DNA of 54,354 nt from CAMBRF01 sp964404035 (GTDB lineage: Bacteria > Verrucomicrobiota > Kiritimatiellia > CAIKKV01 > CAITUY01). The notes under the pieces were generated by a model. That model was given only the letters and a program-made list of their open reading frames with translations, did not search any database and was not told the DNA's origin. Positions 1 through 7,436 of this stretch are shown piece by piece (positions within the stretch are counted from its first letter, which is position 1; every line of letters begins with the position of its first letter). The DNA is taken from positions 1-54,354 of the forward strand of contig CAYOIT010000006.1 of NCBI GenBank assembly GCA_964404035.1, in the 5' to 3' direction. Position numbers and translations under genes: made by a program.

Positions 1-277
1 TCCCCAGCGCGGTTTCTTCCGTCTTAGTCCCAAGCGCACTCTCTCCAGGTGGACCATGCTGTCCCCAGCGCGGTTTCTTCCGTCTTAGTCCCAAGCGCAC
101 TCTCTCCAGGTGGACCGTGCTGTCCCCAGCGCGGTCTCTTCCGTCTTAGTCCCAAGCGCACTCTCTCCAGGTGGACCGTGCTGTCCCCAGCGCGGTCTCT
201 TCCGTTCCTATCCCAAGCGCGTCCTCGACGCCGGTAGGGACACCGGCGTCCACCTTTCCACGACATGGGGCGTCTCG
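1..277. repeat. REP-like palindrome tract I (61-bp tandem units)
   Basis: Four copies of a 61-bp unit start at 1, 62, 123 and 184, nearly identical to one another. Each unit carries hairpin A, whose arms ACCGTGCTG and CAGCGCGGT close a TCCC loop with one G-T pair (53-74, 114-135 and 175-196; the first copy is cut by the window edge). The tract ends in hairpin B at 227-250, perfect 9-bp arms GACGCCGGT and ACCGGCGTC around a 6-nt loop. The bases GTGG stand directly before the A stem, and also before the B stem when B is read on the minus strand. This matches the GTRG foot of REP sequences linked to RAYT transposases. The tract lies just past the stop codon of icd, so it is transcribed as the 3' trailer of that gene. 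Confidence 0.85.
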
Positions 278-293
278 CCGAGTCCGCGAACGA

Positions 294-1553
294 CTACATG
301 TTTTCGGCCACCGCCTGGGCAAACTCACTGCACTTGAGCAGTTTGGCCCCTTCCATCAGGCGCTCGAAGTCATAGGTCACGGTCTTCTTCGCAATCGTGC
401 GCTCCACCCCGGTGATGATCCGGTCGGCAGCCTCGGTCCAGCCCATGTACCGGAACATCATCTCGCCGGACAGGATCAGGGAACCGGGATTGACCTTGTC
501 GAGATTCGCGTACTTGGGTGCCGTGCCGTGCGTGGCCTCAAAACAGGCGGCTCCGGTGTCGTAGTTAATGTTCGCGCCGGGCGCAATCCCGATGCCCCCC
601 ACACAGGCGGCCAGTGAATCGGAAATGTAGTCGCCATTGAGGTTCAGCGTGGCAATCACCGAATACTCGGCCGGCCGGGTGAGAAGCTGCTGCAGGAACG
701 CGTCGGCGATCACATCCTTGATCACGATCTCACGACCGTCCGCCAGCGTGATCCGGTGCCACGGACCGGCATCGATCGGCGTGGCCCCGAAATCCTTCCG
801 CGCCACTTCATAACCCCAGTCACGGAAAGCCCCTTCCGTGAACTTCATGATGTTGCCCTTGTGCACCAGCGTCACCGAGGAACGCCGCTGCTCGATCGCA
901 TAGCGGATGGCCGCCTTGACGAGACGTTCGGTTCCCTCGCGCGAAACCGGCTTGATCCCGATGCCCGACGTCGCCGGGAAACGGATCTTCTTTACCCCCA
1001 TCTCCTGCTGAAGGAACGTGATGACCTTCTTGACTTCAGGCGTCCCGGCCGCCCATTCGATGCCGGCATAGATGTCTTCCGAATTCTCGCGAAAGATCAC
1101 CATGTCCGTGAGTTCGGGTTGCTTGACCGGTGACGGCACCCCTTGGAACCAGCGCACCGGGCGCTGGCACACATATAGGTCCAGCTCCTGCCGCAAGGCC
1201 ACGTTCAGACTGCGAATCCCGCCGCCGATGGGGGTTGTCAAAGGTCCTTTGATGGAGACAAGAAACTCCCGGCAGGCCGCCAGTGTTTCCTGCGGCAGCC
1301 ACACGGCCTGGTTGTACACTTTGTTGGCCTTCTCGCCGGCGTAGACTTCCATCCAGGCCACTTTGCGCTTACCCTCATAGGCCTGATGCACAGCGGCATT
1401 CCAGACGATCATGGACGCGCGCGTGATATCCTCGCCGATGCCATCCCCTTCGATGAAGGGAATGATGGGGTGATCCGGAACCTGCAACTTGCCGTCCGCG
1501 CCCATCTTGATTCGCTGTCCATCTTTCGGCACACAAATTTTCTCGTAGTTCAT
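294..1553 (-). CDS. icd: NADP-dependent isocitrate dehydrogenase
   Basis: This enzyme oxidises and decarboxylates isocitrate to 2-oxoglutarate in the cytoplasm, making NADPH. The 419 residues match the length of the E. coli-type enzyme. Family signatures visible are IPFIEGDGIG near residue 32, the substrate loop IRSLNVALRQ near 115 (its Ser is the site phosphorylated in E. coli), and FRENSEDIYAGIE near 155. The C-terminal part holds the Asp-rich metal site region and ATHGTAPKYA, which contacts NADP. The ATG at 1553 is preceded by AAGGA about seven bases upstream. Its 5' flank is a REP tract starting only about 25 bases before the start codon, so no ordinary private promoter fits next to the gene. 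Aconitase lies upstream on the same strand, making the two a TCA-cycle pair split by the repeat island. Confidence 0.97.
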   Translation of the reverse strand: MNYEKICVPKDGQRIKMGADGKLQVPDHPIIPFIEGDGIGEDITRASMIVWNAAVHQAYEGKRKVAWMEVYAGEKANKVYNQAVWLPQETLAACREFLVSIKGPLTTPIGGGIRSLNVALRQELDLYVCQRPVRWFQGVPSPVKQPELTDMVIFRENSEDIYAGIEWAAGTPEVKKVITFLQQEMGVKKIRFPATSGIGIKPVSREGTERLVKAAIRYAIEQRRSSVTLVHKGNIMKFTEGAFRDWGYEVARKDFGATPIDAGPWHRITLADGREIVIKDVIADAFLQQLLTRPAEYSVIATLNLNGDYISDSLAACVGGIGIAPGANINYDTGAACFEATHGTAPKYANLDKVNPGSLILSGEMMFRYMGWTEAADRIITGVERTIAKKTVTYDFERLMEGAKLLKCSEFAQAVAENM

Positions 1554-1576
1554 CGAATTTCCTTTTTTCTTCCCAA

Positions 1577-1990
1577 AGGTGGACCGTGCTGTCCCCAGCG
1601 CGGTCTCTTCCGTCTTAGTCCCTACCGCAGTCTCTCCAGGTGGACCGTGCTGTCCCNNNNNNNNNNNNNNNNNNNNNNNNNNNNNNNNNNNNNNNNNNNN
1701 NNNNNNNNNNNNNNNNNNNNNNNNNNNNNNNNNNNNNNNNNNNNNNNNNNNNNNNNCCTACCGCAGTCTCTCCAGGTGGACCGTGCTGTCCCTAGCGCGG
1801 TCTCTTCCGTCCCGAGCCTTAGCGCACCCTCGACGCCGGTAGGGACACCGGCGTCCACCTTGGCGGTATGTCTAGGTGGACCGTGCTGTCCCCAGCGCGG
1901 TCTCTTCCGTCTTATTTAGTCCCCATCTCGGTCAGACGCCGGTAGGGATTCACCCTGAAGGTTTATCCTGAAGGACACCGGCGTCCACCT
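1577..1990. repeat. REP-like palindrome tract II with assembly gap
   Basis: The same two hairpins as in tract I recur here. Hairpin A is at 1583-1604, 1644 running into the gap, 1780-1801 (one base changed in the loop region) and 1880-1901. Hairpin B is at 1832-1855, and a B copy at 1935-1985 has a loop grown to 33 nt. The tract separates icd from the RAYT gene and overlaps the 3' end of that gene. Confidence 0.85.
1657..1756. other. Assembly gap (100 N)
   Basis: Exactly 100 undetermined bases. A round 100 is the usual placeholder for a scaffold join of unknown length. Both edges are the same repeat unit, so the gap most likely hides further tandem copies that could not be assembled. Confidence 0.95.
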
Positions 1991-2486
1991 TGGCCTCTCC
2001 GCCATTACGACCTGCCATTTCCAAAACCCATGGCCAGTTTGTTTCTTGCACGCACAACCCCTTCACCACGGGATTATTCCTAATGTAAGCCGCCTTTTCG
2101 ATGAGCTCGTCAACATGCCGCAATCGATGGTCAAAGTAGTTATCCTGCCACTGAATGCGATTTGCACGGCTATGGAACTTCTTCCACTCTCCTATTGTCT
2201 GACTCATGGGCTTTTGCCGTGAGAACGACAATATCGCATGTATATGGTCAGGCATAAGCAAGAAGAGATGGTTAAACCAAAAGACTTTCTCCTCATAAAC
2301 CCGAACCGAAGCCATCAATCTTTCGGCCAGTCTGGGTTCGGTCAGGCAGACGGCCTTTCCATCGGCCACTCTCAGGCGTATGTGGAACATCGCCCCCGGC
2401 TCAACCCATGGTGGGATGCCATGATAGAGCTTGCCTGGGTATTCGCGAGTCTGACCCGCCTGAGATTTCCGTTCCTGATCGCTCAT
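1950..2486 (-). CDS. REP-associated tyrosine transposase (RAYT, Y1/IS200-like)
   Basis: A 178-residue single-strand DNA transposase of the HUH superfamily, the class thought to mobilise REP palindromes. The HUH motif is HIH at residues 81-83 in MPDHIHAIL, and the catalytic tyrosine is Tyr134 in YIRNNPV, a hallmark of RAYTs. The ATG at 2486 is preceded by AGGAA, very close. A longer open frame upstream only translates REP repeats, so it was not used. The last 15 or so residues (from EAKVDAG) are encoded by hairpin-B repeat DNA, so the native C-terminus has probably been replaced by repeat sequence. REP tracts flank it on both sides, the expected arrangement for a RAYT and its substrates. Unlike IS elements it lacks terminal inverted repeats and is normally a single-copy resident gene. 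Confidence 0.9.
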   Translation of the reverse strand: MSDQERKSQAGQTREYPGKLYHGIPPWVEPGAMFHIRLRVADGKAVCLTEPRLAERLMASVRVYEEKVFWFNHLFLLMPDHIHAILSFSRQKPMSQTIGEWKKFHSRANRIQWQDNYFDHRLRHVDELIEKAAYIRNNPVVKGLCVQETNWPWVLEMAGRNGGEAKVDAGVLQDKPSG

Positions 2487-2489
2487 TTC

Positions 2490-2813
2490 CTGGTCCCCAG
2501 CGCGGTCTCTTGCCTTCGCTATCTCTAGCGCGTCCTCGACGCCGGTAGGGACACCGGCGTCCACCTTAGCGGCCTCTCCAGGTGGACCGTGCTGTCCCCA
2601 GCGCGGTCTCTTGCCTCTTAGTCCCCAACGCACTCTCTCCAGGTGGACCGTGCTGTCCCCTGCGCGGTCTCTTGCCTCTTAGTCCCCAACGCACTCTCTC
2701 CAGGTGGACCGTGCTGTCCCCTGCGCGGTCTCTTGCCTTCGCTATCTCTAATGCGTCCTCGACGCCGGTAGGGACACCGGCGTCCACCTTGGCGGCACGT
2801 CTACCTTAGCCGC
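2490..2813. repeat. REP-like palindrome tract III
   Basis: Partial hairpin A near 2493-2508, hairpin B at 2538-2561, hairpin A at 2586-2607, 2647-2668 and 2708-2729 (again a 61-bp period, the last two with a TGCGCGG variant arm), and hairpin B at 2761-2784. It fills the space between the start of the RAYT gene and the stop of aconitase. Confidence 0.85.
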
Positions 2814-2817
2814 ATGT

Positions 2818-4761
2818 CTATTTCGATTCTTTCGTAAAGTTCAGCAGTCCACCGGCCAGGACGATCGCGCGCTGACGCGCGGTCAGGCTGACTTTCATCG
2901 GAATCTCCACCTTCCGGGTCGTATCCCGCAACAGGACTTGCTCCTGGCTCCCCTTCAGCACTTCACGCACCGCCGCCAGTTCCAATGCATCACCCTGCTC
3001 AATCCTGTCGTAGTCCGCCCCATTCTCGAAGGTCAGCGGCAGAATGCCGAAATTGACCAGGTTCGCCATGTGGATGCGCTCGATGGTCTTAGCCACCACC
3101 ACCTTCACCCCCAGATACATCGGGCACAACGCCGCATGCTCACGGCTCGATCCCTGCCCGTACGACTCGCCTGCCACGATCACATTGTGCTTTCCCGCAT
3201 CGCGCAGGGTCGCCGCCCGCTGGGCAAATTCCAGATCCGTGTTCTCGAACACGTACTTGGAATAGGCCGGCACATTGGACCGGTACTTCAGCCGCGCCCC
3301 CGCCGGCATGATGTGATCCGTGGTGATCTTGTCGCCCACCTTGATCGTCGCCACCCCCACGATCGTCTCCGGCAACGGCGTGTTGCGGGGCGGTTCCCCG
3401 ATGTTCGGCCCGCGCAGGATCTTGCCCGACTGCGGATCGGCCACCGGACGGATCAGCATGGCATCGTTCACTTCAAACACCTTGGGCATCTTCACCCGGG
3501 GAAACTTCAGCCCCTCCATCGCCAGGGGGTTTACCATCTTCCCGTGAATCGCCGCGAGCGCCGCAATGGGCGGACTGACCAGATAGGCCTTCGCGGATTT
3601 CGTCCCCGTGCGCCCTTCGAAATTCCGGTTGTTGGTCCGCAGGGATACCGCATCCGTCGCCGGCGACTGGGAATTGCCGATGCAGAACCCGCAGGCATTC
3701 TCCAATAGCCGCGCGCCCGCCGCGAGCAGCACACTGACCCCGCCATCTTCGGCCAGCATTTCGAGGACCTGCCGGGATCCGGGCGAAACCCCAAGGCTGA
3801 CGTCCGGATGCACCTGGTGCCCGTCGAGAATTTTCGCCACCGTCTTCAGATCCTGATAGGACGAATTGGTGCACGAACCAATCATCACCTGGTCCACTTT
3901 CAACCCGGCCAGGGAGGCGACCGTGACGATGTTGTCCGGCGAGTGCGGCGCGGCCGCCAGCGGTTCGAGTCTGGACAGGTTGATGGTCACCGACCGATCA
4001 TAGGCGGCATCCGTATCCGCCTTGAGTTCCCGCCAGACCTCGCCCCGTCCCTGCGCCTCCAGAAACGCGCGGGTCACCTCATCGCTGGGAAACACCGAAG
4101 TGGTCACGCCGCATTCGGCGCCCATGTTCGTGATGGTGGCGCGTTCAGGCACGGTCAGCGTCTTCAGCCCCGTCCCGGCGTATTCGAAAATGCACCCGAC
4201 ATTACCCTTTGTCGTAAACGTCTGGAGCACCTTGAGAATCACATCCTTGGCCGTCACCCACGGCCGCAGCCTGCCGGTGAGGTTGATTCGGACCACTTTC
4301 GGAGCCGTGAGGTAAAACGCACCCCCTCCCATCGCCACCGCGACATCGATGCCCCCGGCGCCGATGGCGATCATCCCGATCCCGCCGCCGGTCGGCGTGT
4401 GTGAATCCGACCCCAGCAGGGTCTTTCCCGGGGCGCCAAAACGCTCCAGGTGCAACTGATGACAGATTCCGTTGCCCGGCTTGGAATAAATGATGCCGTA
4501 CTTGGCGGCCACGCTTTGCAGGTATTGGTGGTCGTCGGCGTTCTCAAATCCAACCTGAATCGTATTATGATCCACGTAGCTGACCGCCAACTCGTTCTTC
4601 ACGCGGTCCAATCCCATCGCCTCGAACTGCAGGTACGCCATGGTTCCCGTGGCATCCTGCGTCAGGGTTTGATCGATCCGGATGGCCATCTCCCGCCCCG
4701 GCGTCAACTCGCCGCTGACCAGGTGTTCGCTCAGTATCTTCTGTGTGACATTCATGCCCAT
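2818..4761 (-). CDS. acn: Aconitate hydratase
   Basis: Interconverts citrate and isocitrate through cis-aconitate using a 4Fe-4S cluster. The 647-residue length and motifs such as YGQGSSREHAA resemble the shorter Aquifex-type aconitases, not the ~890-residue AcnA. Visible motifs are GSDSHTPTGGG near residue 110, the cluster Cys in GSCTNSS, and two more Cys in ACGFCIGN. The swivel domain with GQGSSREHAA follows. I place the start at 4761 (MGMNVTQK), because AAGGAG lies seven bases upstream; an open frame extends about 47 codons further but has no similar signal. Its 5' end faces a divergent gene at 4901, so the 140 bp between should hold both promoters. Confidence 0.95.
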   Translation of the reverse strand: MGMNVTQKILSEHLVSGELTPGREMAIRIDQTLTQDATGTMAYLQFEAMGLDRVKNELAVSYVDHNTIQVGFENADDHQYLQSVAAKYGIIYSKPGNGICHQLHLERFGAPGKTLLGSDSHTPTGGGIGMIAIGAGGIDVAVAMGGGAFYLTAPKVVRINLTGRLRPWVTAKDVILKVLQTFTTKGNVGCIFEYAGTGLKTLTVPERATITNMGAECGVTTSVFPSDEVTRAFLEAQGRGEVWRELKADTDAAYDRSVTINLSRLEPLAAAPHSPDNIVTVASLAGLKVDQVMIGSCTNSSYQDLKTVAKILDGHQVHPDVSLGVSPGSRQVLEMLAEDGGVSVLLAAGARLLENACGFCIGNSQSPATDAVSLRTNNRNFEGRTGTKSAKAYLVSPPIAALAAIHGKMVNPLAMEGLKFPRVKMPKVFEVNDAMLIRPVADPQSGKILRGPNIGEPPRNTPLPETIVGVATIKVGDKITTDHIMPAGARLKYRSNVPAYSKYVFENTDLEFAQRAATLRDAGKHNVIVAGESYGQGSSREHAALCPMYLGVKVVVAKTIERIHMANLVNFGILPLTFENGADYDRIEQGDALELAAVREVLKGSQEQVLLRDTTRKVEIPMKVSLTARQRAIVLAGGLLNFTKESK

Positions 4762-4900
4762 ATCATGTCTCCTTCGAGGCAAGAATGACACATTACGAAG
4801 CGTGACTTCAACGCCGAAAGACGACAGGGAACGGACCGGTGGACCTGCAACCGTGCTCTTCCCGCTTGCCTCGCTCTCCAAAATCTGAACAATCACCCCC

Positions 4901-5689
4901 ATGATTCATTCAGGACTCGTCTCGATCACGTTTCGCAAGTTGACGCCTGAGGCGATCGTCGCCTTGATCACCCGCGCCGGGCTCGTGGGCGTCGAGTGGG
5001 GCGGCGACGTGCATGTCCCGCACGGCAACCTCAAACGGGCCCGCGCCGTCCGCGAGGTGACCCTCGGCGCAGGGCTCACGATCCCCTCGTACGGTTCCTA
5101 CTACCGGGTGGGCGACCAGACCCCCTGCCCGTTCGAGACCGTCCTGGAGACCGCCGTCGAACTGGACGCCCCCGTGATCCGGGTGTGGGCCGGCACACGC
5201 GGTTCCGCCCAGGCCGACGCCGCGTACCGCGACGCGGTCGTGCGCGATGCCCACCGGATCGCCGACCTCGCGGCCGCGGCCGGTCGCCGGGTGGCCTGCG
5301 AGTTTCATGGCGGCACCCTCACCGATAGCAACGCCTCCGCCCGCCGCTTGCTGGATGACGTGGCTCACCCCGCGCTCGGCTGCTACTGGCAACCCCGGAC
5401 GGGCACCACGCTCGCCGAGCAGCTCGCCGGCATCGACCTGCTCGGTACGCAACTGGCCCACATTCACGTTTTCCAATGGCACCTGCCCGAACCACCGGCC
5501 ACCGGTTATGTGCGCGATCCGCTGGCTGACGGTGAAGCCACCTGGCCCGCCTGCCTCGCGCGCATCGCCGCCGGGGGGCGTGACCACTACGCCATGCTGG
5601 AGTATGTCCCGGACGACACCCCGGACGAGTTCCTGCGCGACGCGGCAACCCTGAAGAAGTGGCTGGAGAACCTATGGACAACAAAGTAG
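4901..5689 (+). CDS. Sugar phosphate isomerase/epimerase family protein (TIM barrel)
   Basis: A 262-residue xylose-isomerase-like TIM barrel (AP endonuclease 2 superfamily), a fold used by hexose and ketose epimerases and by inosose dehydratases. Visible are SITFRKLTPEAIVAL at the N-terminus, GVEWGGDVHVP (barrel strand 2), APVIRVWAGTRG, CEFHGGTLTD with the metal-ligand Glu and His, and HIHVFQWH near residue 187. The substrate cannot be named from sequence. The 3' end overlaps the start of an SDR dehydrogenase by 16 bases, implying one transcript and a joint sugar or polyol pathway. No strong ribosome-binding site precedes the ATG. Confidence 0.85.
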   Translation: MIHSGLVSITFRKLTPEAIVALITRAGLVGVEWGGDVHVPHGNLKRARAVREVTLGAGLTIPSYGSYYRVGDQTPCPFETVLETAVELDAPVIRVWAGTRGSAQADAAYRDAVVRDAHRIADLAAAAGRRVACEFHGGTLTDSNASARRLLDDVAHPALGCYWQPRTGTTLAEQLAGIDLLGTQLAHIHVFQWHLPEPPATGYVRDPLADGEATWPACLARIAAGGRDHYAMLEYVPDDTPDEFLRDAATLKKWLENLWTTK

Positions 5690-6426
5690 CCGTTATCACC
5701 GGCGGGGCGCAAGGCATCGGCAAGGCCATCGCCATGCATCTGCTTGAACAGGACATGGCGGTCGTGATTGCCGATTGTGACGAGGAGGCCGGACGGGAAA
5801 CCCTCGAGGAGTGCGCGGCCCACGGCCGGCTGAAGTTCATCCGCGCCGATGTGGCCGAAGAGGGGGATGTCCGCCGGCTGACCGAGGAAACCATGCAAGC
5901 CTTCGGCGGCATCGACCTGCTGGTGAACAATGCCGCCATCGCGCGCGGCCTGCCGCTGGCTCAACTCTCCCTCGCCGACTGGCACCGGGTGTTGGCCGTG
6001 AATCTGACAGGGCCTTTCCTTTGTGCCAAGTACATGGCTCCGTTTCTGAAAGACCGGCGAGGGGTCATCATCAACATCGCCTCCACGCGCGCCGGCATGT
6101 CGGAAGCCAACACCGAGGCCTATTCGGCCTCGAAAGGCGGCCTCGTCGCCCTCACCCACGCCATGGCCATCAGCCTGGGACCGGAGATCCGCGTCAATTG
6201 CATCAGCCCCGGCTGGATCGAAACCCAGGCCTGGCGCAAGCGAAGCGCCCGCCGGGTCCCGCTTCTCTCTGAAGCCGATCACAAGCAGCATCCCGTCGGC
6301 CGGGTGGGCCAGCCCGACGACATCGCCGGCCTGGTCGCCTATCTGTTCTCCCCCGCCGGCAGCTTCATCACCGGCGCCGACCTGATCGTGGATGGCGGGA
6401 TGACCCGCAAGATGATTTACGTGTGA
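5674..6426 (+). CDS. Short-chain dehydrogenase/reductase (SDR)
   Basis: A 250-residue classical SDR with an NAD(P)-binding Rossmann fold. TGGAQGIG (cofactor motif) is near residue 9, NNAA near 86, and the active-site YSASK near 151; the C-terminal GADLIVDGG strand is typical. An Asp (ADCDEE) at the end of strand 2 favours NAD over NADP. I chose the ATG at 5674, in the conserved MDNKVAVITGG context with GGAGA just upstream, instead of an in-frame start 15 bases earlier. It overlaps the isomerase-like gene by 16 bases, so it probably oxidises or reduces the same carbohydrate. Confidence 0.93.
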   Translation: MDNKVAVITGGAQGIGKAIAMHLLEQDMAVVIADCDEEAGRETLEECAAHGRLKFIRADVAEEGDVRRLTEETMQAFGGIDLLVNNAAIARGLPLAQLSLADWHRVLAVNLTGPFLCAKYMAPFLKDRRGVIINIASTRAGMSEANTEAYSASKGGLVALTHAMAISLGPEIRVNCISPGWIETQAWRKRSARRVPLLSEADHKQHPVGRVGQPDDIAGLVAYLFSPAGSFITGADLIVDGGMTRKMIYV

Positions 6427-6465
6427 ACGTCTCCGTTCCGGCGTGCCCGCCGGCCATAGTCAATT

Positions 6466-6479
6466 AACTTGATCAAGTT
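6466..6479. promoter_or_regulatory. Palindromic candidate operator of the toxin-antitoxin operon
   Basis: AACTTGATCAAGTT is a perfect 14-bp palindrome, 26 bases before the antitoxin ATG. Phd/YefM antitoxins, alone or with toxin, commonly repress their own promoter through such sites. Autorepression here is inferred from position and symmetry. Confidence 0.5.
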
Positions 6480-6505
6480 GATCTGATCTGATTTCATTAT
6501 GGCAA

Positions 6506-6748
6506 ATGAAAACGTTAGTGAACATTTACGATGCCAAGGCTCATTTTTCGGACCTCGTTGCGACCGTCGAACGATCTGGTGCTCGCATTGTTATTTGCCG
6601 TCATGGGAAGCCCGTCGCCGACCTGACGCCGCATCGCGGCCACAAGCATAGCCCTTTGACTCCTGATCCGGCCCTGCAGGGAGCCCGTTTCATCGGCGAC
6701 CCGTGCGCACCGCTCACTACGAAGGACTGGCCTGAGGAGCAACGATGA
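6506..6748 (+). CDS. Phd/YefM-family antitoxin
   Basis: An 80-residue antitoxin. The N-terminal pattern NIYDAKAHFSDLVATVE followed by RIVICRHGKPVADLTP is that of the Phd/YefM DNA-binding fold. The remaining C-terminal stretch, rich in Pro and charged residues, would bind and neutralise the toxin. It overlaps the PIN toxin gene by four bases (ATGA), the usual translational coupling in these operons. The ATG at 6506 was taken because another ATG seven bases upstream is in a different frame. Confidence 0.9.
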   Translation: MKTLVNIYDAKAHFSDLVATVERSGARIVICRHGKPVADLTPHRGHKHSPLTPDPALQGARFIGDPCAPLTTKDWPEEQR

Positions 6749-7131
6749 TCCTGCTCGACACGCACGTCCTCGTATGGCTGGCGTCGGACCCGGACAAGCT
6801 CTCAAAAGCCGCCCTTGGCGCGATTGAAAAGCATCCCGAGGCGCTGCATATCTCGGTTGTCTCGGCATGGGAGATTGCGCTGCTCGTCAAACGCGGGCGA
6901 CTGGAGTTGCCTCTGCCGCCGGGCGAATTCGTCAGTCGCGCCATCCGGCATCACCGACTGATCGAGTTGCCTCTGGAGCGGCGCATCGCCGAACGCGCCG
7001 TGGCGCTGCCCGATATTCACAACGATCCCTTCGACCGAATCCTGGCAGCCGAATGCCTGGAGCGAGGCGGCACACTCATCTCGCGCGACGTAACACTGCC
7101 GCGTTACCCAAACCTCCGCGTGGTCTGGTAA
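6745..7131 (+). CDS. PIN-domain ribonuclease toxin (VapC-like)
   Basis: A 128-residue PIN-domain toxin, a Mg-dependent endoribonuclease of the VapC type. Conserved acids are Asp5 in LLDTHVLVWL, the Glu in SAWEIALL near residue 42, and Asp residues in HNDPFDRILAAE (near 92-95) and SRDVTLPRY. The length is typical. It follows the Phd-type antitoxin with a 4-bp overlap, so the pair is a complete type II module with no sign of decay. The RNA target is unknown. Confidence 0.92.
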   Translation: MILLDTHVLVWLASDPDKLSKAALGAIEKHPEALHISVVSAWEIALLVKRGRLELPLPPGEFVSRAIRHHRLIELPLERRIAERAVALPDIHNDPFDRILAAECLERGGTLISRDVTLPRYPNLRVVW

Positions 7132-7436
7132 GCGAGATCGGGACGGGGTCCCTGAAGTCAGACACCGCCGGCGGCAACAACGCCATCAGCCAAGGCGGAC
7201 GCTCCGGCGCACCGGGGGCGCGGTTAGCGACGTACGGTGCCGCCGGTTGTTCTGCCCGCCTCTGCTTTGAATCCGCTCCGAAGTGTTGGGTGGCCGGCGG
7301 ACCTTTCGGATGAACGGATACTGGGACAGCTTTTGGAATTGAACCTGCAGCGGGCAGACCAGTAGAAGCATAGGCGACCATGGGGACCGAAGCCTTGCCA
7401 CCGTCACTGGTCATGTGACATGGGTTCGGTCACGGC
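7132..7436. other. Intergenic stretch with imperfect inverted repeat
   Basis: No convincing gene in this 305-bp space between the toxin and the beta-galactosidase stop codon. An imperfect palindrome is visible: GGTGCCGCCGG near 7238 against CCGGCGGACC near 7293, with one bulge. The remaining sequence has short open frames on both strands without recognisable domains. It may be a dispersed intergenic repeat. Confidence 0.4.

Noticed and set aside
24..266. Open frames through the REP tracts (here and at 1579-1919 and 2566-2809)
   Set aside because: They only translate repeat units and lack ribosome sites or domains.
1..277. Tandem 61-bp repeats as a CRISPR array
   Set aside because: The whole unit is repeated, with no unique spacers between short repeats, and no cas genes are present.
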